Position numbers and translations under genes: made by a program | The notes under the pieces: model-generated | Told to the model about the DNA's origin: nothing | Databases searched by the model: none | The model's input: only the letters and a program-made list of their open reading frames with translations | NCBI GenBank assembly: GCA_964428485.1 | Contig: CAYRYP010000004.1 | Coordinates: forward strand, 1-34,401 | From: CAZPAN01 sp964428485 | GTDB lineage: Bacteria; Actinomycetota; Coriobacteriia; Coriobacteriales; CADBOM01 | Reading direction: 5' to 3' | DNA length: 34,401 nucleotides | Part shown: piece after piece, positions 17,555 to 24,559 of the stretch | How positions within the stretch are numbered: position 1 is the stretch's first letter | Layout: each line of letters begins with the position of its first letter

Positions 17555-18916
17555 TTAACGCTTGTTGCGTTTTCGCCAACCCAGCACGTTCCTCTGTTTC
17601 TGGCGGGCGATGCCTAGGGCCCCGTCCGGGACATCGTGCGTGATCGTCGATCCCGCGCCGATGATGACGTTGCTGCCGATGTTCACTGGGGCCACCATCA
17701 TCGTGTCCGATCCGATGAATGCGCCGTCCCCGATGGTGGTGGGTTGCTTGCTCTGCCCGTCGTAGTTGCATGTGATCGAGCCGGCCCCGATGTTGACGTC
17801 CCTTCCGATGGTGGTATCGCCGATGTAGCTAAGATGGGGCACCTTAGAGCCAGGCCCTACGGTGGACTTCTTTATCTCCACATGGGTGCCAGCCTTGGAG
17901 CCCTCGCACATGTGTGTGCCGGAGCGCAGATAGGCGCGCGGCCCGCAGGAGACGCCGTCGTCGAGAACAGCCTCTATCACCACGGACTCGTCCACCACGC
18001 AGTCTCTCCCGACCACAGTGTCGGTGATCCTCGTGTTAGGTCCGATCCTCGAACCCGAGGCCACCTTTGTGGTACCCATCAGGAAGGTCATCGGCCAGAT
18101 CTCCACGTCCGGTTCGACCTCCACGTCAGGGCCGATCCAGACCATCTCGGGTGCGATCATCGTGACCCCCGAGAGCATGAGCGAGTCGTTGATACGGCGC
18201 TGCATATAGGCCTGAGCCTCGGCGAGCTGCCTGCGGTCGTTGATGCCGAGAGCCTCCGAGGGATCATCGGCCACGACAGCCGTCACCGGGGTGCCATCCG
18301 ATACCATCAGCGCCACCACGTCGGTCAGATAGTACTCACCCTGGGCGTTGTTGTTGCCGAGGCGCCCGAGGCACTCCAGGAGGGCATCGGAGTCGAAGCA
18401 ATACATACCACTGTTTACCTCGCGAACCTCAGCCTCCTGCGGCGTGCAGTCCTTCTGCTCGACGATACGCACGACCGTCCCCTCAGAGTCGCGGATGACC
18501 CTACCGTAGCCGGTTGGATCGTCGGCGATGTTGGTGAGCACAACCGCCCCTGCACCGGTGGACGACTGCATCTCTACAAGATTGGAGATAGTCTCGGGGC
18601 GAATCATCGGGCAGTCCCCAGACAGCACCACCACGGGTCCGTGCAGGCCGGCTAGCTGCTCAGACGCCATCATCACGGCATGGCCCGTCCCCAACTGCTC
18701 GTGCTGCACGGCTATCTGGCAGTCGGAGACGATGGACTCGACCTCCTCGCGGCCATGTCCCAACACGCATACCACGTTGTCGCACCCAGCTGTGCGCGCG
18801 GCGTCGACGACCCATCTCACCAGCGGCTTTCCGAGCATCTCAAAGGCCACCTTGGAGCGCGACGACTTCATGCGGGTGCCGCTCCCAGCGGCGAGAATCA
18901 GAGCCGTTGCCTGCAT
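17555..18916 (-). CDS. glmU: Bifunctional GlmU (GlcN-1-P acetyltransferase / UDP-GlcNAc pyrophosphorylase)
   Basis: A 453-residue enzyme that acetylates glucosamine-1-phosphate and then couples it to UTP, giving UDP-GlcNAc for peptidoglycan. The N-terminal uridyltransferase domain starts LILAAGSGTRMKS with the conserved Lys a little later (SKVAF), and has QLGTGHAV and SGDCPM. The C-terminal left-handed beta-helix is seen as hexapeptide repeats, with KAGTHVEIKKS, KVPHLSYIGD (catalytic His) and NIGAGSITCNYDG. I chose the ATG at 18916 because AAAGGAG lies 4 bases upstream and the conserved start begins there; the frame is open to 19060 without homology. It lies 180 bases downstream of tRNA-Gln on the same strand. 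Confidence 0.96.
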   Translation of the reverse strand: MQATALILAAGSGTRMKSSRSKVAFEMLGKPLVRWVVDAARTAGCDNVVCVLGHGREEVESIVSDCQIAVQHEQLGTGHAVMMASEQLAGLHGPVVVLSGDCPMIRPETISNLVEMQSSTGAGAVVLTNIADDPTGYGRVIRDSEGTVVRIVEQKDCTPQEAEVREVNSGMYCFDSDALLECLGRLGNNNAQGEYYLTDVVALMVSDGTPVTAVVADDPSEALGINDRRQLAEAQAYMQRRINDSLMLSGVTMIAPEMVWIGPDVEVEPDVEIWPMTFLMGTTKVASGSRIGPNTRITDTVVGRDCVVDESVVIEAVLDDGVSCGPRAYLRSGTHMCEGSKAGTHVEIKKSTVGPGSKVPHLSYIGDTTIGRDVNIGAGSITCNYDGQSKQPTTIGDGAFIGSDTMMVAPVNIGSNVIIGAGSTITHDVPDGALGIARQKQRNVLGWRKRNKR

Positions 18917-19098
18917 GGAACTCCTTTCCAAAACCCGCGGAGGCCAGATGGGAACCGGATACACCGAGCGGCCTTCGCGAAGTGTGTCTGCACAGGTCTG
19001 ATTATAATGCTTGGCCCCACACGTGATCGTCCCTCGAAGGGCCACGGCAGGCGGGGCCACTCTGTTCTAGCGCATGGGGAAAGAAGAAAGAAAAAGGT

Positions 19099-19173
19099 GG
19101 CTGGGGTACTAGGATTCGAACCCAGATAACTGGCACCAAAAGCCAGAGTCCTAACCATTGGACGATACCCCAG
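19099..19173 (-). tRNA. tRNA-Gln (anticodon TTG)
   Basis: Read on the minus strand from 19173, the sequence folds as a full cloverleaf of 75 bases including an encoded CCA end (19099-19101). The acceptor stem is TGGGGTA paired with TACCCCA, the D arm is GTCC/GGAC, the anticodon stem CTGGC/GCCAG encloses TTTTGGT with anticodon TTG (Gln, CAA codons), and the T arm is CTGGG-TTCGAAT-CCTAG with one G-T pair. The discriminator base is G. A -10-like TATGAT on the minus strand (19195-19200) is at a suitable distance upstream. Confidence 0.96.
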
Positions 19174-19218
19174 TCTCACGACATGTGGAGTTTATCATAG
19201 GGATACCGAGCGTCACCG

Positions 19219-20226
19219 CTATGCTCGGTTGTCGTGGCGGAAATCCTGGGCGCCGGCGCCAAAAGAGACACTCTCACACGCGGTGGCCCAAAAGTCCATC
19301 TCCTGCATCTTACGAGAGGCGGCCTCAGCGCTCTCCCTGCTGTCGCAGATAGCGAAGACCGCCGATCCGCTGCCGGAGAGCCTCGAGCCCAGCACGCCGT
19401 CACAGCCCGATAGTGCTTCAAGGAGATCGCCTATTCCTGGCATGAGCGAGATCGCAGGAATCTCGAGACTGTTGGCGAGAAGGGATGCGATGCGGCTGGA
19501 CACGGTGCGCCCATCCCTTGCACCCCCTGCTCCCCCACCTCCGGCTTCGAGCAGCTCCACCATAGCGGAGATGCAGGCGTAGATCCTACTGTAGGCGTCG
19601 TTGGAATCACCTGAGATTCGGTCGAACTCGTTGTAGACACTCGGCGTCGAGAGTCCCTCGTCAGGGCGCGCGATTACCATGTGCATCGGGACGGAGGAGA
19701 GTTTTCTCGACACCCTGTCTCCAAAGCCATCCAAAAGCGCACATCCGCCCTCGAGGAAGAACGCCACGTCGCTTCCCAGAATCCTGGCCGTATCGATCGC
19801 CTCCGGTCCCCTCGGGTCGAACCCGTAGAGCCTAGCGGTCAGCGCGATCGCGGCCGCACAATCGGAGGAGCCGCCACCGAGACCGGCCTGTGAGGGTATA
19901 GCTTTGTCGATCTTGAAGCTCACATGATGCGAGAGCTCCACGTCGGCGATCCTGCAGAACTCCACGACGGCCCGGTAGACCAGGTTGTCCTCCACTGGGA
20001 TGTCCTCAGCAACGACGCCGCCCACCCCGTGCATCGACACCTCGATATCGGGATCGCCCGGCACGGCCACAAAGGCGATCTTGTCGCAAAGCGACACAGC
20101 TTGCATGACCGTCGAGAGCGGATGTTTGCCGCCCTCTACCCTACCCTCAACGCAAAGCGCAAGATTGACCTTCGCGGGTGCCAGCACGTCGAGTTTCAGC
20201 GCGCCGCCGGCAACATGTCCCGTCAT
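19219..20226 (-). CDS. ispE: 4-diphosphocytidyl-2-C-methyl-D-erythritol kinase
   Basis: A GHMP-family kinase of the non-mevalonate (MEP) isoprenoid pathway; it phosphorylates CDP-methylerythritol. APAKVNLALCVEGRV at the start holds the conserved Lys-Asn, IPSQAGLGGGSSDCAAA is the ATP-binding Gly-rich motif, FFLEGG and the C-terminal LSGSGSAVFAI (third GHMP motif) complete it. At 335 residues it is longer than the usual ~290, mainly through a Gly/Arg-rich insert (LEAGGGGAGGARDG) in the C-terminal half. Its ATG overlaps the tadA stop codon (ATGA), so the two genes are translationally coupled. Other MEP pathway genes are not in the window. Confidence 0.95.
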   Translation of the reverse strand: MTGHVAGGALKLDVLAPAKVNLALCVEGRVEGGKHPLSTVMQAVSLCDKIAFVAVPGDPDIEVSMHGVGGVVAEDIPVEDNLVYRAVVEFCRIADVELSHHVSFKIDKAIPSQAGLGGGSSDCAAAIALTARLYGFDPRGPEAIDTARILGSDVAFFLEGGCALLDGFGDRVSRKLSSVPMHMVIARPDEGLSTPSVYNEFDRISGDSNDAYSRIYACISAMVELLEAGGGGAGGARDGRTVSSRIASLLANSLEIPAISLMPGIGDLLEALSGCDGVLGSRLSGSGSAVFAICDSRESAEAASRKMQEMDFWATACESVSFGAGAQDFRHDNRA

Positions 20227-20831
20227 CTGGGAATCCCGCCCCCAAAGTCATCGAACCCATCCCCCAGCCCGGGAGTCGGGAAGATCTCATCAAGAAACTC
20301 GGCGAACGACTCCACGTCTCCTCCGGTGGTGCTCTTGGTGCATTCCTCCGCACACGTCCTACGAAGACCCGAGAAGAAGCCGTCTAGAAGCTCCGAGCAC
20401 TCCTTCTCCAAAACCCCAAACGAGACCGGGAAGGAGTGGTTGAGCCTAGGGTCGTCGCACATCGCGTAGATGGAGTCGAGAGCACCGGCAGAGGGGTCGA
20501 GCACTCCCACGACACATCGAGATATCCTAGACAGGACCATGGCCCCGGCGCACATCACGCAGGGCTCCAACGTCACGTAGACGGTGCATCCGCTCAGTCT
20601 CCAGCGCCCAAGCGCCCGGGCCGCCTCCCTCATCGCGACGATCTCTGCATGAGCGGTGGGATCGAGGTCAGCCTCGCGTCTGTTGCACCCGGTGGCTATC
20701 ACCTGTCCCTCATGCACCACGACGGCCCCGACCGGTATATCCCCCGTACTCGCGGCGAGCCTCGCCTGTTCGAGCGCCGCCCGCATATATGTCTCGTCCT
20801 CTTTCGTGTGCATGATGGGATTGTCCGCCAA
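20223..20831 (-). CDS. tadA: tRNA-specific adenosine deaminase TadA
   Basis: Converts A34 to inosine in tRNA-Arg(ACG). The zinc and active-site motifs of the cytidine/deoxycytidylate deaminase fold are present: HAEIVAMREA (His61, catalytic Glu63) and TLEPCVMCAGAMVLSRI (Cys91, Cys94), with VVGVLDPSAGA after. GDIPVGAVVV precedes as usual. The core is followed by ~45 extra residues, acidic and Gly/Phe-rich at the end, beyond the typical ~155-170 length. The start is uncertain: TTG at 20831 has no clear ribosome binding site, while an in-frame ATG at 20813 has GGCGGA 7 bases upstream and would give 196 residues. The gene starts directly after the T-run of the terminator of the corrinoid-protein gene and overlaps ispE by 4 bases. 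Confidence 0.93.
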   Translation of the reverse strand: MADNPIMHTKEDETYMRAALEQARLAASTGDIPVGAVVVHEGQVIATGCNRREADLDPTAHAEIVAMREAARALGRWRLSGCTVYVTLEPCVMCAGAMVLSRISRCVVGVLDPSAGALDSIYAMCDDPRLNHSFPVSFGVLEKECSELLDGFFSGLRRTCAEECTKSTTGGDVESFAEFLDEIFPTPGLGDGFDDFGGGIPR

Positions 20832-20838
20832 CTCAGCG

Positions 20839-20879
20839 AAAAAAAGAGGACTCCCGCCCGCTTAAATCGCGGACGGGAG
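20839..20879 (-). terminator. Intrinsic terminator of the corrinoid-protein gene
   Basis: On the minus strand an 11-bp GC-rich stem (20869-20879 with 20851-20861, one G-T pair) and a 7-base loop are followed, after a short TCCTC, by a run of seven T (20845-20839). It lies about 67 bases past the stop codon of the corrinoid protein gene and just before tadA, so it should separate the two transcription units. Confidence 0.75.
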
Positions 20880-20946
20880 CCATGCTCGGGCGGGCAGTCA
20901 TGCCCTGCGCCCGAAACGCTCTGAATCAAATCGTCCAGAGTAGAGA

Positions 20947-21588
20947 CTACTTCATAGCTGCAAGAATCTCGGCAGCCTTGTTGGCGCAGGAGCCACCGTC
21001 GGGGGTGTAGGCGTCTGCACCGATCTCGTCGCAGAACTCCTGGGTGACAGGGGCGCCACCGACCATGATCTTGACCTGATCGCGGATGCCGGCATCCTCG
21101 AACGCCTTCACGACGTCCTGCAGCATCGGCATGGTGGTGGTGAGCAGCGCGGAGGCGAGGACGAGCTTGGTGTCCGGATTCTCCTTGACGTACTCGACGA
21201 ACTTCTCGGTGGGAACGTCGACGCCGAGATCCTCGACCTCGATGCCCTTGCCCTCGACCATCATGCGGACGATGTTCTTTCCAATGTCGTGCATGTCACC
21301 GGCGACGGTGCCGAGAACGGCCTTGCCCAGAGGCTCGTTGCCAGCCTCATCCAGAAGCGGCTTGAGCAGCGCGGTTCCAGCGTTCATGGCGCGAGCGGCA
21401 ACCAGGACCTCGGGAACGAAGACCTCGTCGTTGCGGAACTTCTCGCCGATGACTCCGAAGCCGTCGAGCAGAGCGTTCAGAATGTCCTGCGCGCCCACTC
21501 CCTCGTCGATCGCCTGCTGAACCAGAGGAACGACTTCCTTCTTCTTGCCACGCTGAATTGCAGAGTTGATATCATCAAGAATGGCCAT
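20947..21588 (-). CDS. Corrinoid protein of a methyltransferase system (MtbC/MttC type)
   Basis: A 213-residue cobalamin-binding methyl carrier. The N-terminal helical cap domain (about 1-85) has PEVLVAARAMNAGTALLKPLL, as in methylamine and methoxyl corrinoid proteins. The Rossmann-like B12 domain follows with TVAGDMHDIGKNIV, the DxHxxG motif whose His is the lower cobalt ligand, then ALLTTTMPMLQDVV and VGGAPVTQEFCDEIGAD. It would accept a methyl group from a substrate-specific methyltransferase and pass it to tetrahydrofolate or another acceptor. No such methyltransferase is in the window. I start at the ATG at 21588 (AAAGGGG upstream); the frame is open to 21714 without homology. It is divergent from the RACo gene and ends at a good terminator. 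Confidence 0.93.
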   Translation of the reverse strand: MAILDDINSAIQRGKKKEVVPLVQQAIDEGVGAQDILNALLDGFGVIGEKFRNDEVFVPEVLVAARAMNAGTALLKPLLDEAGNEPLGKAVLGTVAGDMHDIGKNIVRMMVEGKGIEVEDLGVDVPTEKFVEYVKENPDTKLVLASALLTTTMPMLQDVVKAFEDAGIRDQVKIMVGGAPVTQEFCDEIGADAYTPDGGSCANKAAEILAAMK

Positions 21589-21969
21589 GACGATACCCCT
21601 TTCGAATTTCGGCCGCTCCCACGGCCAGACCAATATAGAACCCTTACTATCACGTCCCGCAGCTACTCCGGCGATCGTTTCGCAACCGTTCCGCGACAAA
21701 GTGCAGTATAGCATCGGCCTTTATACTTCAAGTACTGATTTGCCGCCATTCCTTTGTATCATTCGTACCAAAATACCCTGTATTTCACGCATAGTGGGAA
21801 AAGATGCGGGTGATAAACTCGTCTTTAAACATAGTTTGACCCTGTTGACGGCCATGTTGATCGACAACATTCACCATGCTGGCGGTCTTGCGCGAACAGC
21901 ACCCCATCTTAAAAGGGGTTCCCGCGCAGCAACACGGCTCCAAGGTCATCTGGGAAAGCGAGGGGGTAT
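21589..21969. promoter_or_regulatory. Divergent control region between corrinoid protein and RACo genes
   Basis: These 381 bases have no convincing gene and are more AT-rich than their surroundings. A TATACT on the minus strand (21705-21710) with TTGAAG at 21726-21731 (15-base spacer) could drive the corrinoid protein, and a TATACT on the plus strand (21722-21727) could serve RACo. The palindrome TACTTCAAGTA at 21724-21734 overlaps both. A second palindrome ATGTTG-atcga-CAACAT (21854-21870) lies right after a TTGACG at 21845-21850. A short ACCCC/GGGGT hairpin (21901-21919) is closer to the RACo start. I looked for a cobalamin riboswitch and saw none. All of these are candidates only. Confidence 0.4.
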
Positions 21970-23484
21970 ATGAGGATCGAGATCGTCACCACCGAAGGCA
22001 CGAGGCAGGTCGAGGCAATCGAGGGGCAGACCGTTCTCTCCGTACTACAGGACGAGGGCATCAACATCAACGCACCATGCGGTGGAAACGGAGTCTGCGG
22101 CAAATGCAAGGTGCTTCTCAGAACCGACGAGGGACTGGGTTACCAGCTGGCATGCCAGGTGGCCGTCGAGGACGGCATGAAGGTCATGATCGAGCACGAC
22201 AACGTGATGTCTATCGCGGACACCGGCTACTCCGCCCCCTACACGATCGACTCAGGCGAGCCCGGAACCTACGGCCTGGCAATCGACATTGGGACCACCA
22301 CCGTGGTGTGCCACCTCCACTCGCTCGAGGACGGCAGTAGGCTCGCGAGCGCCAGCTGCCCCAACCCCCAGATAGTGTTCGGAGGAGACGTCATCAGCAG
22401 GATCACCGCATCGATGAACGGCAAACTTCCGCAGATGCGCGACGCGATCGTCTCCGGACTAGAAAGGCTGCGCGCCGAGGCGTTCGATCGAGCAGGTGTC
22501 GAGCCTGTCGAGCCAATCCGCGCCGTGATCGCCGGCAACACCGTCATGCAGCACATTGTCACAGGTCTCTCCCCCAATTCCATCGGGGTTAACCCCTTCA
22601 TACCCGAGAGCCTCTTCGGTGATGTCCACGCCATTAAGGGGATCTGCGACCAGTCGTATCTGATGCCCTGCACGGCCGGCTATGTTGGGGGCGACATCAC
22701 CGCCGGCATCGTGGCTACGGGCCTCGTGCGTAAGGAGCGCCCCTGCCTGCTTGTCGACGTGGGGACAAACGGCGAGATGGTGCTGGGTAACAAAGACAGG
22801 ATGGTCTCCTGCGCCACCGCGGCGGGCCCGGCCTTCGAGGGTGCCAACATAGAGTGCGGAATGCCAGCGGGCCCGGGCGGCATCTCGAAGGTCTCCATGG
22901 CCGACGGCGAGCTCGTACTGGACGTGATAGGCGGGGTGGATCCGATAGGCATCTGTGGCTCGGGTCTCATAGACACGCTCGCCATCATGCTCAACCTCGA
23001 GGTCATAGATGAGACCGGTCGTATCGTGGACGAAGACGAGGTAGACGGCGACGCCGTGCGCTTCATAGGCGAGGTCCACGACGAGAGTGTGATCTGGCTC
23101 TCACGCGAGTGCAACGTCTACGTCACGCAGAAGGACGTTCGAAACATCCAGCTTGCCAAAGCGGCCATCTGCGCAGGGGTCTACACCCTGCTCGACGAGT
23201 ACGACATCGGGGTAGACGATGTGGAGAGCCTCTACATCGCCGGCGGGTTCGGCAGTCACATCGACATCGCCAACGCCATGCGCATAGGCATCTTCCCGGC
23301 AGAGCTGATCGACCGCACCGAGTCGGTTGGGAACTCGGCCGGAGAGGGCGCCGCTGCCGTCCTGGTCTCCACGGAGGCGAGGAAAAGCCTGGTCGAAGTC
23401 ATGGATAAATGCGACTACGTGGAGCTTTCGACCTCTGCGAAGTTTAACGAGTACTACGTCGAGCAGATGATGTTTGAGGAATAG
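21970..23484 (+). CDS. RACo-type ATP-dependent reductive activator of corrinoid proteins (DUF4445), short form
   Basis: A 504-residue protein expected to reduce inactive Co(II) corrinoid proteins to Co(I) using ATP. The N-terminal [2Fe-2S] domain has Cys37, Cys43, Cys46 and Cys62 in the plant-ferredoxin pattern (APCGGNGVCGKCK). The ASKHA ATPase domain starts near residue 102 with LAIDIGTTTV, then AGNTVMQH, LVDVGTNGE (second phosphate motif), AGPAFEGANI and GICGSGLID, and ends with YIAGGFGSHID. Described RACo proteins are about 630 residues with a linker and middle domain between the two parts; here the ferredoxin domain is followed almost directly by the ATPase. AGGGGG lies upstream of the ATG. 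The divergent corrinoid protein is the obvious client. Confidence 0.9.
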   Translation: MRIEIVTTEGTRQVEAIEGQTVLSVLQDEGININAPCGGNGVCGKCKVLLRTDEGLGYQLACQVAVEDGMKVMIEHDNVMSIADTGYSAPYTIDSGEPGTYGLAIDIGTTTVVCHLHSLEDGSRLASASCPNPQIVFGGDVISRITASMNGKLPQMRDAIVSGLERLRAEAFDRAGVEPVEPIRAVIAGNTVMQHIVTGLSPNSIGVNPFIPESLFGDVHAIKGICDQSYLMPCTAGYVGGDITAGIVATGLVRKERPCLLVDVGTNGEMVLGNKDRMVSCATAAGPAFEGANIECGMPAGPGGISKVSMADGELVLDVIGGVDPIGICGSGLIDTLAIMLNLEVIDETGRIVDEDEVDGDAVRFIGEVHDESVIWLSRECNVYVTQKDVRNIQLAKAAICAGVYTLLDEYDIGVDDVESLYIAGGFGSHIDIANAMRIGIFPAELIDRTESVGNSAGEGAAAVLVSTEARKSLVEVMDKCDYVELSTSAKFNEYYVEQMMFEE

Positions 23485-23559
23485 AGGGTGCAGGAGACCG
23501 GGACGGCTATGGGGTGATCTACCGCCCGGCTCCAGATGGAACAGGAGGAGAAAAACGGG

Positions 23560-24105
23560 ATGACTAACGAGGAGATCACGGAAAAGATCGTGGAACTTGC
23601 ACGTGAGCACGGCTTCGAGTGCATCGGCATCACGACAGCAGACAAGCTGAGGGTTCGCGACGAGGTGCGCGACATGTGTTCTGCCGACAAATGCAAGAGC
23701 TACGATAGGAACTGGGCATGTCCTCCAGCTTGTGGAACCCTCGACTACTTCCGCGAGGAGATCGGCAAGCGCAGCAGCGTGGTGGTGTTCCAGACCGTAG
23801 GCGACCTCGAGGACGAGTTCGACATCGAGACGATGATGGAGACCAGCGATCTCCACAAAGAACGCATCCCCAAGTTCGTCTCCGATGTCCGCGAGATCGT
23901 CCCGGATTGCCTGGTGCTCGCCGCCGGAGCCTGCACGATCTGCAGCGAGTGTTCCTATCCAGACGCCGAGTGCAGGTTCCCGAACAGAAGTTTCGTCTCC
24001 ATGGAGGCATCGGGGTTGGTGGTGAGCGACACATGCACCGCCGCCGGGATCCCCTACAACCACGGTTCCGACCACATCGCCTACGTTAGCTGCGTTGTTA
24101 TATAG
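23560..24105 (+). CDS. DUF2284 Cys-rich metal-binding protein
   Basis: A 181-residue protein of the predicted metal-binding DUF2284 family. It has twelve cysteines, many in clusters: CSADKCKSYDRNWACPPACG (Cys40, 45, 54, 58) and CTICSECSYPDAEC (125, 128, 131, 138), the second resembling an iron-sulfur ferredoxin pattern, plus Cys21, 117, 159 and 178. No membrane segment or signal peptide is seen. Members are commonly found next to corrinoid methyltransferase genes, but I know of no proven role. Here it follows RACo on the same strand by about 75 bases, which suggests an electron-transfer or cluster-binding part of the corrinoid system; this is inference. I chose ATG 23560 because AGGAGGAG lies 9 bases upstream; ATG 23536 is the alternative. 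Confidence 0.8.
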   Translation: MTNEEITEKIVELAREHGFECIGITTADKLRVRDEVRDMCSADKCKSYDRNWACPPACGTLDYFREEIGKRSSVVVFQTVGDLEDEFDIETMMETSDLHKERIPKFVSDVREIVPDCLVLAAGACTICSECSYPDAECRFPNRSFVSMEASGLVVSDTCTAAGIPYNHGSDHIAYVSCVVI

Positions 24106-24272
24106 GCCAGGCTCCTGGGGGGATGTGCGGCGCCTTTACGTGAAATTTTCGCTCAGCCGACACGGGGGGTTGGTCATGGGCGTCCGTCTGGCCGCCCGTC
24201 TCCGGAAGAGCAGGCTCCTACCACGCCATCTCAACCAGCATTCGCGTGCGATATGCTATTTTGATGTGAACC

Positions 24273-24365
24273 GGAAGGGTGGCAGAGCGGTTTATTGCGA
24301 CGGTCTTGAAAACCGTTGAGCGGGCAGCCCCCGTTCCGAGGGTTCGAATCCCTCCCCTTCCGCCA
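24273..24365 (+). tRNA. tRNA-Ser (anticodon TGA)
   Basis: A 93-base class II tRNA with encoded CCA (24363-24365). The acceptor stem is GGAAGGG/CCCTTCC (24273-24279 with 24355-24361), the anticodon arm ACGGT-CTTGAAA-ACCGT gives anticodon TGA (Ser, TCA codons), a long variable arm follows (about GAGCGGGCAGCCCCCGTTCC), and the T arm is GAGGG-TTCGAAT-CCCTC. The discriminator base is G. Confidence 0.96.
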
Positions 24366-24370
24366 ATCGA

Positions 24371-24416
24371 AAAAACGCCCCTGATCCGCATCTTGCAGGT
24401 CAGGGGCTTATCTTTT
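24371..24416. terminator. Terminator after tRNA-Ser, possibly bidirectional
   Basis: GCCCCTGA (24377-24384) and TCAGGGGC (24400-24407) form a perfect 8-bp stem, followed on the plus strand by TTATCTTTT and flanked on the minus-strand side by a run of six T (A-run 24370-24375). It starts a few bases after the tRNA 3' end. Confidence 0.8.
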
Positions 24417-24454
24417 GGGCTATAGCCCTATCTTTTGGACTTTAGCTCATAGCA

Positions 24455-24492
24455 AAATGGGAACCCAGATGCTCGTTGGCACCCGGGCTCCC
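24455..24492 (-). terminator. Intrinsic terminator of groESL
   Basis: On the minus strand a 14-bp stem with three G-T pairs (24479-24492 with 24459-24472) and a 6-base loop is followed by ATTTTGC. It lies about 67 bases beyond the groEL stop codon. The T-run is short, but the next hairpin at 24377-24407 can back it up. Confidence 0.65.
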
Positions 24493-24559
24493 TGTTGATC
24501 TCAGCTGTTATCCAGCCAAAACGGTGAACCGTGGACCGGTGATGGGAGGCGTTGCTCTC

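Noticed and set aside
21589..21969. A cobalamin riboswitch controlling the corrinoid protein or RACo
   Set aside because: No B12-box-like core or the expected multi-helix layout is seen in the region.
24106..24272. A possible small SRP (4.5S) RNA before tRNA-Ser, suggested by CCGGAAGAGCAG
   Set aside because: The conserved GGAAGGNAGCAGC core and a long pairing stem around it are not present; the resemblance is a short chance match.
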